Positions 1-8,202 of a DNA stretch of 64,000 nt are shown piece by piece; position 1 is the first letter of the stretch, and every line of letters starts with the position of its first letter. Under the pieces are notes generated by a model. That model saw only the letters and a program-made list of their open reading frames with translations, did no database searches and was not told where the DNA came from. The stretch spans positions 62,501-126,500 of the forward strand of contig NZ_CP009429.1 in NCBI RefSeq assembly GCF_001314325.1, read 5' to 3'. Source of the stretch: Sphingopyxis macrogoltabida. GTDB taxonomy: Bacteria; Pseudomonadota; Alphaproteobacteria; Sphingomonadales; Sphingomonadaceae. A program made the position numbers and the translations under genes.

Positions 1-511
<511 letters not shown>

Positions 512-628
512 GAGTCCCGCCATCAACGACAAGCCTGACCGGTTTGTTCGCTTGTAGCGGATGATTGATCAGACAGTATTGCACGGATATCGATTGAAAC
601 CCTTTTTGACCCTACGCCGGCTTCATTG

Positions 629-743
629 CTTGGTGACCATGGCGTCAGTGACCCACCCGATCCCATCTCGAACTCGGCCGTGAAACCTGACAGCGCCGAT
701 GGTACTACCGCTTAAGCGTTGGAAGAGTAGGACGTCGCCAGGC
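629..743 (+). rRNA. rrf: 5S ribosomal RNA
   Basis: About 115 nt. It has the conserved block GACCCACCCGATCCCATCTC, the GAACTCGGCCGTGAAACC stretch and the complementary ends (CTTGGTGACCATGGCG near 628-643 and CGTCGCCAGGC near 733-743). It follows 23S by about 115 nt, as expected for a bacterial rrn operon. The ends are placed by base pairing and may be off by a few bases. Confidence 0.96.
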
Positions 744-790
744 ATTGCAGCCGACGTAAGGTCGAAACGGAAACCCATTCACAAAGTTAG

Positions 791-815
791 AGGCCGGCAG
801 CGATGCCGGCCTTTT
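791..815 (+). terminator. Rho-independent terminator-like hairpin between 5S and tRNA-fMet
   Basis: A 9-bp perfect stem (791-799 with 804-812) with a 4-nt loop (GCGA) is followed by a short T run. It sits between 5S and the initiator tRNA of the same operon. It may therefore be a processing or partial-termination signal, unless the tRNA has its own promoter. Confidence 0.7.
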
Positions 816-857
816 GCTGTTTTAGCGGCCCCGGAAACGGCGTCGCGAACTGGTTGA

Positions 858-934
<77 letters not shown>

Positions 935-940
935 CAATTT

Positions 941-974
941 AGCCCGCTTTCTCAATGAGTTAGCGGGCTTTTTG
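941..974 (+). terminator. Rho-independent terminator after tRNA-fMet
   Basis: AGCCCGCT (941-948) pairs with AGCGGGCT (962-969) and is followed by a run of T. It ends transcription of the rRNA operon. A different terminator with the same layout follows the duplicated tRNA end at 3835, and that one is presumably the original. Confidence 0.85.
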
Positions 975-1086
975 TTGCCTTGAGACTTTGACTGTCTCAG
1001 TCGCTGTCGGGAACGTCCGAAATGGGGTGGGAAGCGGACATCGTAGAGTTTACTATCCAATTACGTTTATCTGCGATCACCCAACC

Positions 1087-1398
1087 ATGATCGGCACGCA
1101 GGCACCAAAGGGCTTTGGCCTCCTCTTCGTAATTGTGGGCATCCCACTGATCCTCTGGAACGCGTCAGGCACTAGCGGTGAGCTTGAGGCCCTGGACGCT
1201 TCGAGTAGCACTGAAAGCGCACGCATCGAGGCGTGCGAAGCGAAAGCGGTTAAGCTGGAACCCAACTCGTCGGCGCGACGTCAACTGTGCGGCTGCATTG
1301 TCAAGAAGGCTTCTGAGCGCGGCGCCTTTAAAGATTATGGTGCTTACGATGAGGGTTTACTTGAGCCTATAGTCGGCGAGTGCATGCGCGAAGGCTGA
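1087..1398 (+). CDS. Small hypothetical membrane-anchored protein
   Basis: 103 residues if translated from the ATG at 1087; the frame is open further upstream. I do not recognise a family. Residues about 9-25 are hydrophobic (GFGLLFVIVGIPLILW), a probable N-terminal membrane anchor or uncleaved signal. The rest is hydrophilic and contains Cys at about 50, 68, 70 and 99, including a CGC pair, which may form disulfides outside the cytoplasm. The gene lies just after the rRNA operon in a stretch that looks inserted at tRNA-fMet, and it is less GC-rich at third positions than the housekeeping genes here. Alternatively the open frame is fortuitous; no strong ribosome-binding site is visible. Confidence 0.5.
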   Translation: MIGTQAPKGFGLLFVIVGIPLILWNASGTSGELEALDASSSTESARIEACEAKAVKLEPNSSARRQLCGCIVKKASERGAFKDYGAYDEGLLEPIVGECMREG

Positions 1399-1476
1399 TG
1401 CCCGCAACCGGCCTTTTCTGACATCGTGATCAGATCGGCGACAAACGACACCAATGGGGTGGTTAGCGGACGCGCG

Positions 1477-1773
1477 TCAGCGCCGTTCCGGCGTCTCATA
1501 GCGCTGATTGTCTACGGCGGGCAGCGAGGTCTCCCCTGTAGCGTGCAAAGCTTTGAGCACGCACCCTGTGACCGTCAAATCGGACGCAGGTCTAATTGTC
1601 AGCGTATCCCCCTCAATTACAGCCATACGCGAAGTTCCGCCACATCGTTCAACGATTGCATCGACCTGCGCTTGTGAGAGGTTACCAGCTTTCGTCTCGA
1701 TGGGTCGATTTGGATTTGCGCACCCAACAAGCGACAGAAGTCCAGTTAGCAGAGGAATGAGACGCAGCTTCAT
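1477..1773 (-). CDS. Small lipoprotein of unknown function
   Basis: 98 residues. The N-terminus is a clear lipoprotein signal: two basic residues, a hydrophobic stretch and the lipobox LVGC with the modified Cys at 18. The mature part of about 80 residues has two more Cys (in ERCGG and VTGC) and a compact acidic/hydrophobic pattern compatible with a small periplasmic domain of the kind sphingomonads often encode. It is transcribed toward the rRNA operon, inside the putative island and upstream of the IS-split gene, which lies on the same strand. The lipoprotein call is well supported; the function is unknown. Confidence 0.7.
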   Translation of the reverse strand: MKLRLIPLLTGLLSLVGCANPNRPIETKAGNLSQAQVDAIVERCGGTSRMAVIEGDTLTIRPASDLTVTGCVLKALHATGETSLPAVDNQRYETPERR

Positions 1774-1872
1774 ACTGTTAGTATTATTCGAAAAGCTGAT
1801 GTCAGCAATCGGTCGATTCCGGTCGTTCGACCCAGATCGGCACGAATGGCAGCAAACGACCGGTTGCGGACG

Positions 1873-2035
1873 TCAGTTATTTATGAGAGCGAAATGTGGC
1901 TCGCCGCAAGTTATGACATCGAGGCACCCAGCGCCCGTCATGAACCGATAGTGCGTGGGAGATCCTTCAACGAGACGCCAAGCTTCCGATTGCGCGCCAT
2001 AAAGCGGATCGCCCTCTACGCGATATGCAAAATGA
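1873..2035 (-). pseudogene. 3' part of a small gene split by the IS256-family element
   Basis: Read on the minus strand, this piece encodes the C-terminal half (from HFAYRVEGDPLYG to HFALINN, then stop) of a small soluble protein. Its first bases are the 8-bp target duplication 2028-2035. Joining it to 3458-3692, with the IS and one duplication removed, restores one continuous frame of 130 codons (129 residues plus stop) across the junction PHHF/AYRV. I do not recognise the family. The gene is therefore a recent knock-out rather than decayed sequence. Confidence 0.8.
2028..2035. repeat. Target-site duplication, left (CAAAATGA)
   Basis: The octamer CAAAATGA directly precedes the left inverted repeat and recurs at 3458-3465 directly after the right one. 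An 8-bp duplication is usual for the IS256 family. Confidence 0.9.
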
Positions 2036-2082
2036 GTTAGCGTCCGCGCTCGTGGTGTAATTTCCGGTGTAGGCGATGGTGT

Positions 2083-2114
2083 ATTCCGGGGTGGGGCATG
2101 CCCCACCCCGGAAT
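2083..2114. repeat. Perfect 32-bp palindrome inside the left end of the IS
   Basis: Every base from 2083 to 2114 pairs with its partner around the central GCATGC; the half-site is ATTCCGGGGTGGGGCA. It lies between the terminal repeat and the transposase start at 2193. In RNA it would make a very stable stem with no T run after it. This could shield the transposase start from transcription entering from outside the element, or it could be a protein site; neither is shown. Confidence 0.9.
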
Positions 2115-2192
2115 GCGGCGTCGCTGGTGGCCACCGGGTTCATCGTTATGGTGGAGTTTGCACACTTCAACCGTGACGAAGAGGAGTTCCCG

Positions 2193-3407
2193 ATGACCGA
2201 GGACAGATTACTGATCGAAGAGCTTGCTGCGAAGGGCGGCCAACCGGATTTTTTGCGCACCATCGCCGAGAACGTGCTGCAGCTGATCATGGAGGCCGAC
2301 GTTGATGGCCTGATCGGCGCGGGTCGCCACGAACGCAGCAGCGAGCGCGCGACCTGGCGCAACGGCTATCGCGACCGTTCGCTGGATACCCGGGTAGGCA
2401 CGCTGAACCTGAAAATCCCCAAGCTGCGTGCTGGGTCCTACTTTCCGGGCTTCCTTGAGCCCCGCAAGATGGTCGAGAAAGCGCTGGTTGCGGTGATCCA
2501 GGAAGCGTGGATCGGCGGGGTCAGCACCCGGCGGGTCGATGAACTCGTCCAGGCCATGGGCATGACCGGCATCTCCAAGTCCACCGTCTCCAAGCTTTGC
2601 AAGGACATTGACGAGCGCGTCCATGCCTTTCTGAAACGCCCGCTCACCGGCGAATGGCCGTATCTCTGGCTCGATGCCACCTATCTCAAGGTACGCGAAG
2701 GCGGGCGGATCATCAGCGTTGCCGCAATAATCGCCATGGCCGTCAACACCGAGGGCCGGCGCGAGATCGTCGGCCTGCATATCGGCCCCTCGGAAGCGGA
2801 GGTCTTCTGGTCCGACTTCCTGAAGGACCTTGTTCGGCGCGGTCTTACCGGCGTGAAGCTGGTCATCTCCGATGCTCACGAGGGCCTCAAGGGCGCGATC
2901 ACCCGCGTCATGGGCGCCACCTGGCAGCGCTGCCGGGTGCACTTCATGCGCAATGCCCTGTCCTATGTGCCCAAGGGCCAGAACACTGTCGTCGCCGCCG
3001 CGATCCGCCAGGTCTTCCTGCAGCCCGATCAGAAAAGCGCAACGCAGGTCTGGCGACAGGTCGCCGACCAGTTGCGCACCCGTTGGCCCAAGCTCGGCGC
3101 CTGCATGGACGAGGCCGAAACCGACGTGCTCGCCTACACCGGCTTTCCCACCCAGCACCGCACGAAGTTACACTCAACCAATCCGCTCGAGCGGCTCAAC
3201 AAGGAGGTCAAGCGCCGCGCCGACGTCGTCGGAATCTTCCCGAACGAAGACAGCATCATCCGCCTCGTCGGGGCTGTGCTGATGGAGCAGAACGACGAGT
3301 GGCAGCTCCAGCACCGATACATGCAGATCGAAGGCATGGCCGAACTCAACCAACCCATGATCGAGGAGGAAAATCAGCCCCTACACATCACCGCCAAAGC
3401 CGCCTGA
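2193..3407 (+). CDS. IS256-family transposase (Mutator type)
   Basis: 404 residues from the ATG at 2193, which has a strong GAGGAG Shine-Dalgarno 6 nt upstream; the frame is open farther up to 2076. The protein catalyses cut-out and reinsertion of its element. The DDE triad is visible: Asp161 in WLDATYLKV, Asp227 in VISDAHEGL and Glu333 in NPLERLNKEVKRR. The C-x2-H signature CRVHFMRN (247-254) precedes the insertion domain. The length is normal for the family (about 400) and no frameshift is present, so it is probably active. Confidence 0.95.
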   Translation: MTEDRLLIEELAAKGGQPDFLRTIAENVLQLIMEADVDGLIGAGRHERSSERATWRNGYRDRSLDTRVGTLNLKIPKLRAGSYFPGFLEPRKMVEKALVAVIQEAWIGGVSTRRVDELVQAMGMTGISKSTVSKLCKDIDERVHAFLKRPLTGEWPYLWLDATYLKVREGGRIISVAAIIAMAVNTEGRREIVGLHIGPSEAEVFWSDFLKDLVRRGLTGVKLVISDAHEGLKGAITRVMGATWQRCRVHFMRNALSYVPKGQNTVVAAAIRQVFLQPDQKSATQVWRQVADQLRTRWPKLGACMDEAETDVLAYTGFPTQHRTKLHSTNPLERLNKEVKRRADVVGIFPNEDSIIRLVGAVLMEQNDEWQLQHRYMQIEGMAELNQPMIEEENQPLHITAKAA

Positions 3408-3457
3408 CGATGGCCCACGGCCACAGCCGAAATTACACCACCTTGACGGACGCGACC

Positions 3458-3465
3458 CAAAATGA
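3458..3465. repeat. Target-site duplication, right (CAAAATGA)
   Basis: Exact copy of 2028-2035, directly after the right inverted repeat of the IS. Confidence 0.9.
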
Positions 3466-3692
3466 TGCGGAATCAGGCCAACCCAGTCTTTGGGGTCGCT
3501 TTCCGTGCTCAACGGAAATTCGTCCAACATCCGCACTATAACCGGGCAATCGGGAAAACTCACGACCATGGTTCGGCTGTCTCCGACTATCGCAAACTCT
3601 GCGGTCCCGCTCTGCCAATTGAATGACAAAAGGTCGGCCCCGTCAGCGTCCGTCCATGGCGCGCAGTTTTCGATCGGATAGTATTGGATCAT
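3458..3692 (-). pseudogene. 5' part of the small gene split by the IS256-family element
   Basis: The minus-strand frame starts at 3692 (MIQYYPIENC...) and runs 78 codons to ...GLIPHHF, where the IS begins. Beyond the insertion the chance frame continues a further 25 codons into the IS, so a truncated fusion protein could still be made. The joined protein (with 1873-2035) would be 129 residues, acidic, without a signal peptide or membrane segment. Tryptophan- and aspartate-rich stretches suggest a small cytosolic or immunity-like protein, but no family is recognised. Confidence 0.78.
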
Positions 3693-3808
3693 CGGACAGT
3701 ATTAGACGCCGGTAGCAACGCTCATCAACGATTTCTTCGTCAGCTTTCCACCCCATTTCGGTCGTGCGAGAGACTAGGCAGCGACGCGCAGAATTGTACT
3801 GCATCGTC

Positions 3809-3829
3809 CAAATCCTGCTCCCGCAACCA
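3809..3829 (+). other. Putative attachment site, right copy (tRNA-fMet 3' fragment)
   Basis: These 21 nt are identical to the last 21 nt of tRNA-fMet (914-934), including CCA. The T-stem partner upstream is missing, so this is not a tRNA. It is best read as the chromosomal 3' end of the original tRNA, displaced about 2.9 kb by an insertion. The region 3693-3808 between the split gene and this site has no recognisable gene. Confidence 0.7.
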
Positions 3830-3834
3830 ACAAG

Positions 3835-3867
3835 AACCCGCCGCCCGCAAGGGATGGCGGGTTTTTT
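3835..3867 (+). terminator. Terminator downstream of the displaced tRNA end
   Basis: AACCCGCC (3835-3842) pairs with GGCGGGTT (3856-3863), followed by a run of T. Its position, 5 nt after the duplicated tRNA end, suggests it was the original terminator of the tRNA-fMet/rRNA operon. Confidence 0.8.
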
Positions 3868-3946
3868 GTGGCCGGTGCGGGCGCGCTCGCCCTGTTTCGG
3901 GCATCTAGACCATGACGTCGCTCGTTTCGCACGCTATGCGCGCCCG

Positions 3947-4867
3947 ATGAATCGCTTGCGAACCCCTCTCGGACCGCTGGACACCGCCGTCGCCGTCGCG
4001 ATGATTTTCGCATGGGGTTTCAATATCATCGCGATGAAGATCATCGTCGGCGAAGCGGGCGCGCTGCCGTCGGCGATGCTGCGCCAGTTGATCGTACTGG
4101 TCGTCTGCCTTCCCTTCCTGCGCATCGTTCCCGGGCGTATGCTCGCCCTGACCGGCTTCGGGCTGTTGTCGGGCGCCTGCTTCTATCTTGCGGTGAGCTG
4201 GTCGCTCGCGGTCGCCGACAATGTCGGCGCGCTGGCGATCGCCGGCCAGCTCGGCGTCCCCTTTTCGCTGATTCTCGCGGTGCTGATCCTGAAAGAGCGG
4301 ATTCACTGGCGGCGGATCATGGGCATCATACTCGCCCTGTCGGGCGTCGCGTTGCTCGTCTTCGATCCCGAGGCGGGCAAGGAAATCTACGGCATATTGG
4401 TGACCGCGCTCGCCAGCCTGATCTGGGCGTTCGGTGCCTTGATCCAGCGCGGGTTGAATGGCGTGCCGGTGCTGACGATCACCGCCTGGGTCGGTGCGAT
4501 GGGCAGCCTCGCGATGGTGCCGGCAACGCTGATCGGCGATCCCGCGGGCTTTGCGGCAATCCCCGACCTGCCGCTCTCGGCGTTCGGCTGGGTCGCCTAT
4601 GCCGCGGTCGTTTCGACGATCCTCGGGCATGGCGCCATGGCCTGGCTGCTGCAGCGGCACGATGTGTCGGTGATCGTGCCCTTCACGATCCCGACGCCGG
4701 TCGTTTCGGTCGCCGCGGCTGCGGCGTGGTTCGGCACCCCGGTCACCCCGCTGATGATGCTCGGCGGCTTTATCGCGATCGTCGGTGTCGGGATCGTCGC
4801 GCTGCGGACCGCGAAGGTCGACGGACCGGTTCCCGAAGCGACGAAGGCAAGCAATGTTCCGGACTGA
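3947..4867 (+). CDS. EamA/DMT-family transporter
   Basis: 306 residues from the ATG at 3947, chosen because the segment upstream runs through the terminator and att region. Ten hydrophobic segments in two homologous five-helix halves (about 5-135 and 145-285) match the drug/metabolite transporter superfamily. The first half has the typical WGFNIIAMK opening and the loop ending in ILKERIHWRR-(M/I)-GI. Such inner-membrane carriers usually export metabolites or amino acids; the substrate cannot be read. The gene is alone, convergent with the tetR-type gene after it. A weak hairpin (GAGCGAA... CGCTTCGCTC, about 4864-4905) lies between them. Confidence 0.88.
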   Translation: MNRLRTPLGPLDTAVAVAMIFAWGFNIIAMKIIVGEAGALPSAMLRQLIVLVVCLPFLRIVPGRMLALTGFGLLSGACFYLAVSWSLAVADNVGALAIAGQLGVPFSLILAVLILKERIHWRRIMGIILALSGVALLVFDPEAGKEIYGILVTALASLIWAFGALIQRGLNGVPVLTITAWVGAMGSLAMVPATLIGDPAGFAAIPDLPLSAFGWVAYAAVVSTILGHGAMAWLLQRHDVSVIVPFTIPTPVVSVAAAAAWFGTPVTPLMMLGGFIAIVGVGIVALRTAKVDGPVPEATKASNVPD

Positions 4868-4891
4868 GCGAACGAAGCGGCGCGGTTTCGG

Positions 4892-5548
4892 CTAGGTCGC
4901 TTCGCTCCCGATCGGACACCAGGCGCGGTAAAAGGTATCGACGGCGGCATCGATATCCTCGTGCAGCCGGCTAAGGTCGCGGCCTTCGCGCAGGCCGAGC
5001 ACCGCGAATTGATAGAGGCCCGACTGGCACAGCCCGGCAAACTGGTTCACCGCGCGCATCGGATCGCCCATCCGGATCTCGCCGCGCGCCATTTTTTCGG
5101 CGACCCAGACCGCGGCGCGCGCCTTGCCGCGGCGCGGCCCGCGGGAATAAAACGTCTCGGAAAGGTGGGGGAAACGCTCCGCTTCGCCGATGACGAGTCG
5201 ATAGAGCGACAGCAGCGGCGTCGCCGTCAGCTTTGTCATAAGCACATTGCCGAACGCGCGGAGGACATCGCGCACCGGCTCGTCGAGCGGCAAATCGATC
5301 GCGAGCGCGTCGCCATATTGCGCAACAATGTCATCGACGACCGCGGCGAACAGATCCTCCTTCGAGGGAAAATAGGTCCAGAGCGTCGTCTTCGACCCGC
5401 CCACCTTGCTGGCGATCGACGACATCGTCGTGCCCGCATAGCCGTTCGCGAAAAACAGTTCGCGGGCTGCGTCGACGAAGGCCTTGCGCCGCGCCGCCGC
5501 CGCGTCGTCGAGGGGTGCCGTACTGTCTGGTATCATTTCGATTGACAA
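4892..5548 (-). CDS. TetR-family transcriptional repressor of the adjacent efflux operon
   Basis: 218 residues from a TTG at 5548, preferred because GGAG lies 6 nt upstream; an ATG at 5536 would give 214. Residues about 20-66 form the TetR DNA-binding domain, with the helix-turn-helix at about 41-60 (TMSSIASKVGGSKTTLWTYF). The rest is the ligand-binding/dimer domain of TetR_C type. It is divergent from an outer-membrane factor/EmrA/EmrB-like operon. The 53-bp gap carries a GATAC/GTATC inverted repeat at 5576-5591. By family precedent it represses the pump and itself until a toxic ligand binds; this is inferred from arrangement. Confidence 0.9.
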   Translation of the reverse strand: MSIEMIPDSTAPLDDAAAARRKAFVDAARELFFANGYAGTTMSSIASKVGGSKTTLWTYFPSKEDLFAAVVDDIVAQYGDALAIDLPLDEPVRDVLRAFGNVLMTKLTATPLLSLYRLVIGEAERFPHLSETFYSRGPRRGKARAAVWVAEKMARGEIRMGDPMRAVNQFAGLCQSGLYQFAVLGLREGRDLSRLHEDIDAAVDTFYRAWCPIGSEAT

Positions 5549-5575
5549 CGCATTCTCCGAGGTTCATTGGCGCAT

Positions 5576-5591
5576 GATACCAGCTAGTATC
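5576..5591. promoter_or_regulatory. Probable TetR operator
   Basis: The 16-bp sequence GATACCAGCTAGTATC is a palindrome with one mismatched pair. It lies between the divergent repressor and efflux genes, 10 bp before the ATG at 5602. A half-site, ATGATACC on the minus strand, recurs inside the first codons of the repressor (5529-5536). Confidence 0.6.
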
Positions 5592-5601
5592 GTTGGAAGC
5601 C

Positions 5602-7026
5602 ATGCCTTATCGACTTCTCCCCTCCATAGCGGTTTTCGGCTTGCTTTCGGCTTGCGCGAGCGTTCCCGATCTCGGTCCGAAGCCCGCTCCCGCCGCCGCC
5701 GAATCCTTTGCGACATCGGCGAGTTTCGCCGAAGCGGACGGCGCCTGGCCGGTTGAGGGCTGGTGGCAGGGTTTTGGCGGCCCCGGTCTCGACCGCCTGA
5801 TCGACGAGGGACTGAAAGGCTCGCCCGACATCGCGGTTGCCGCCGCGCGCGTCCGCGCTGCCGATGCCCTTGCGCAGCAGGCAGGGGCTGCGCTCGGCCC
5901 GCGCGTCGGCGCCGAAGCGAGTGCGGGCGGGGTCCAGCAAAGCAAGACGATGGGCATCCCGCCGCAATTCGTGCCCGAAGGAATCCAGGACACCGGCCAT
6001 GTCGCCGGGACCTTTTCCTTCGACCTCGATCTGTGGGGCCGCAATCGCGCGGCGTTGGCGGCGGCGACCTCAGATGCCGAAGCGGCGCGCGTCGATGCGG
6101 CGCAGGCGCGATTGATGCTGACCACGGGCATCGCATCGGCTTACGCCGACCTTGCCGGCTATTATGAGGCGCTCGACGTCGCCAACGAGGCGCTGCGTAT
6201 CCGCGGCGCGAGCGCCGGTCTGTCCACCGACCGCACCCGCGCCGGGCTCGACAATATGGCGAGCCAGCGGCAAGCAGAAAGCCGCGCCGCCGCCGCGCGC
6301 GGCGATATCGTCGCGCTCGAGGAAGCGATCGCGCTGACCCGCAACCGGCTCGCCGCGCTGGTCGGCGCCGGCCCCGACCGCGGACAGGCGATCGCGCGCC
6401 CGCAGCTTGCCGTCCCCGCCGGCGCCTTGCCGCCCGCGGCGGGCATCGACCTGATCGGCCGCCGCCCCGATATCGTCGCGGCGCGGTTGCGCGCCGAAGC
6501 CGCGGCCAAGCGTATCGACGTCGCGCGCGCCGACTTCTATCCCAACATCAGCCTTTCGGCGCTGGTCGGTTTCCAGTCGCTCGGGCTGTCGAACCTGTTC
6601 GACGGCGGGTCGAAATATGGCAATGGCGGCGCCGCGATCAGCCTGCCGATCTTCGACAGCGGGCGCTTGCAGGGCCGCTATCGCGGCGCGCGCGCCGATT
6701 ATGACATCGCGGTGGCGAGCTATGACGGCACGCTCGTCGCGGCGCTGCGCGACGTCGCCGACATCGTCGCCAGCCGTGCGGCGACGGTGCGCCAGCTTGC
6801 CGACCGCCGGGAGGCGCTCCGCGCGGCGTCGGAGGCGGCGAACCTGGCCGGGCTCCGCTATCGCGCCGGCCTGTCGAACCAGCTTGCGCAACTGACCGCC
6901 GAAGACAGCATGGTGGCGCTGAGCCGCTCGGTCACCGACCTCGAGGCGCGGCAGCGGACGCTCGACATCGCCCTGATCCGCGCCCTTGGCGGCGGATATC
7001 GCGCCCAAACCCCCACAGGAGAATGA
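5602..7026 (+). CDS. NodT-family outer-membrane efflux lipoprotein (TolC-like)
   Basis: 474 residues from the ATG at 5602, which puts the lipobox LLSAC at residues 14-18 for lipid attachment at Cys18; a TTG at 5593 is an alternative. Two outer-membrane-factor repeats (about 55-245 and 265-460) rich in Ala and in coiled coil match the RND/EmrAB outer-membrane channel family, including the closing LGGGYRAQTP tail. It forms the exit duct of a tripartite pump with the next two genes. Its stop overlaps the emrA-like start (ATGA at 7023-7026), so the genes are translationally coupled. No strong Shine-Dalgarno is seen before it. Confidence 0.93.
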   Translation: MPYRLLPSIAVFGLLSACASVPDLGPKPAPAAAESFATSASFAEADGAWPVEGWWQGFGGPGLDRLIDEGLKGSPDIAVAAARVRAADALAQQAGAALGPRVGAEASAGGVQQSKTMGIPPQFVPEGIQDTGHVAGTFSFDLDLWGRNRAALAAATSDAEAARVDAAQARLMLTTGIASAYADLAGYYEALDVANEALRIRGASAGLSTDRTRAGLDNMASQRQAESRAAAARGDIVALEEAIALTRNRLAALVGAGPDRGQAIARPQLAVPAGALPPAAGIDLIGRRPDIVAARLRAEAAAKRIDVARADFYPNISLSALVGFQSLGLSNLFDGGSKYGNGGAAISLPIFDSGRLQGRYRGARADYDIAVASYDGTLVAALRDVADIVASRAATVRQLADRREALRAASEAANLAGLRYRAGLSNQLAQLTAEDSMVALSRSVTDLEARQRTLDIALIRALGGGYRAQTPTGE

Positions 7027-8195
7027 CGATGGCCGAAGACACGGCTGCGGCCGCATCCCCGACTCCCCAAGACGCTCCCGACAGCGCCGAAGCGAATGGC
7101 GAACGGTTGGCGAAGCGCAAGAAGTTGCTGCGCATCCTCGCCATCGTGGTGATCACGATCGCGGCCTTGTGGGGCATCTGGTACTTCCTGACGCAGGCGG
7201 GCCGCGTGTCGACCGACAATGCCTATGTCGGTGCCGATTCGGCGACGGTGACCGCGCTTGTTTCGGGGCCGGTCAGGGACGTGCGCGTCAGCGGTACCCA
7301 GTCGGTGAAGAAGGGCGATATCCTCGTCATCCTCGACGATGCCGACCAGCGGATCGCGGTCGCCGATGCCGAGGCGGCGCTGCGTCAGGCGCGCCAGCGT
7401 TACGGGCAGGCGAGCGCGACCGCCGACGCCGCGCGGGCGAGGGTCAGCGCCCGCGGCGCCGAAATCGCGCAGGCGCGAGCGCGGCTCCGTGACGCCGATG
7501 CGTCGGTTGCGCGGGCGCAGGCCGAATTTGCGCGGCGCAACAGCATCGCCGGGACCGGCGCCGTGTCGGGCGAGGAATTGACCGCCGCACGCGCCGCACT
7601 GACGCAGGCGCAGGCGGCGCGCGACCTTGCCGCCGCCGGCATTGCGTCGGCCGAGGCGACGCGCGGTTCGGCAAGCGGCGATCTCGGCGCGGCCGAGGCG
7701 GTGGTGCGCGGCACGACGATCGAAACCGCCCCCGACGTCGCGGCGGCGGAGGCGCGGCTCGAAAAGGCGCAGCTCGACCTCGCGCGGACGGTGATCCGTG
7801 CGCCCGTCGACGGCATCGTCACGAACCGCCAGGTGCAGGTGGGGCAGCGGATCGCGGCAGGCGCGCCGATCATGGTCATCGTTCCGATCGCAACCGCCTA
7901 TGTCGACGCCAATTTCAAGGAAAGCCAGTTCAAGCGCATCCGCATCGGCCAGCCGGTCGAGCTGGTGTCCGACTATTATGGCGGCGATGTCGTCTATCGC
8001 GGCAAGGTGACCGGCATCGCCGGCGGCACCGGTGCGGCCTTCTCGCTGATTCCCGCGCAAAATGCGACGGGCAATTGGGTGAAGGTGGTGCAGCGGCTGC
8101 CGGTGCGTATCGCGCTCGATGCCAAGGAACTGAAAGCGCATCCGCTTCGCGTCGGCCTGTCGATGGAAGCGACGATCGACACGCGCGGAAACTGA
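7023..8195 (+). CDS. EmrA/HlyD-type membrane fusion protein of the efflux pump
   Basis: 390 residues from ATG 7023 (AGGAGA upstream); ATG 7029 is also possible. A cytoplasmic N-tail is followed by one membrane helix at about 36-56, then the EmrA hallmark RVSTDNAYVGAD (61-72). The biotinyl-lipoyl half-motifs surround a long alpha-hairpin rich in Ala/Arg (about 120-250), and the second lipoyl half includes TVIRAPVDGIV. It bridges the inner-membrane MFS protein and the outer-membrane channel. Order and spacing (overlap before, 7 nt after) show one operon under the divergent TetR regulator. Confidence 0.93.
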   Translation: MTMAEDTAAAASPTPQDAPDSAEANGERLAKRKKLLRILAIVVITIAALWGIWYFLTQAGRVSTDNAYVGADSATVTALVSGPVRDVRVSGTQSVKKGDILVILDDADQRIAVADAEAALRQARQRYGQASATADAARARVSARGAEIAQARARLRDADASVARAQAEFARRNSIAGTGAVSGEELTAARAALTQAQAARDLAAAGIASAEATRGSASGDLGAAEAVVRGTTIETAPDVAAAEARLEKAQLDLARTVIRAPVDGIVTNRQVQVGQRIAAGAPIMVIVPIATAYVDANFKESQFKRIRIGQPVELVSDYYGGDVVYRGKVTGIAGGTGAAFSLIPAQNATGNWVKVVQRLPVRIALDAKELKAHPLRVGLSMEATIDTRGN

Positions 8196-8202
8196 GCCGG
8201 TA

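Larger units (their letters stand above)
2036..3457 (+). mobile_element. Complete IS256-family insertion sequence, 1422 bp
   Basis: The element is bounded by imperfect inverted repeats. The left end begins GTTAGCGTCCG and continues to GTGGTGTAATTTC. The right end, read inward on the other strand, begins GGTCGCGTCCG and continues to GTGGTGTAATTTC at the same spacing. Exact 8-bp target duplications flank it, and one full-length DDE transposase lies inside. The intact ends, open frame and perfect duplication point to a recent insertion. A perfect 32-bp palindrome lies inside the left end (2083-2114). Confidence 0.93.

Noticed and set aside
2036..2060. IS ends at the obvious GTGGTGTAATTT repeat only
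   Set aside because: The repeats extend outward with the same spacing to GTTAG/GGTCG, and the 8-bp target duplication lies exactly outside those, so the longer boundaries are correct.
4864..4905. Terminator between the EamA gene and tetR
   Set aside because: The inverted repeat is short and interrupted and lacks a T run on either strand, so no confident call.
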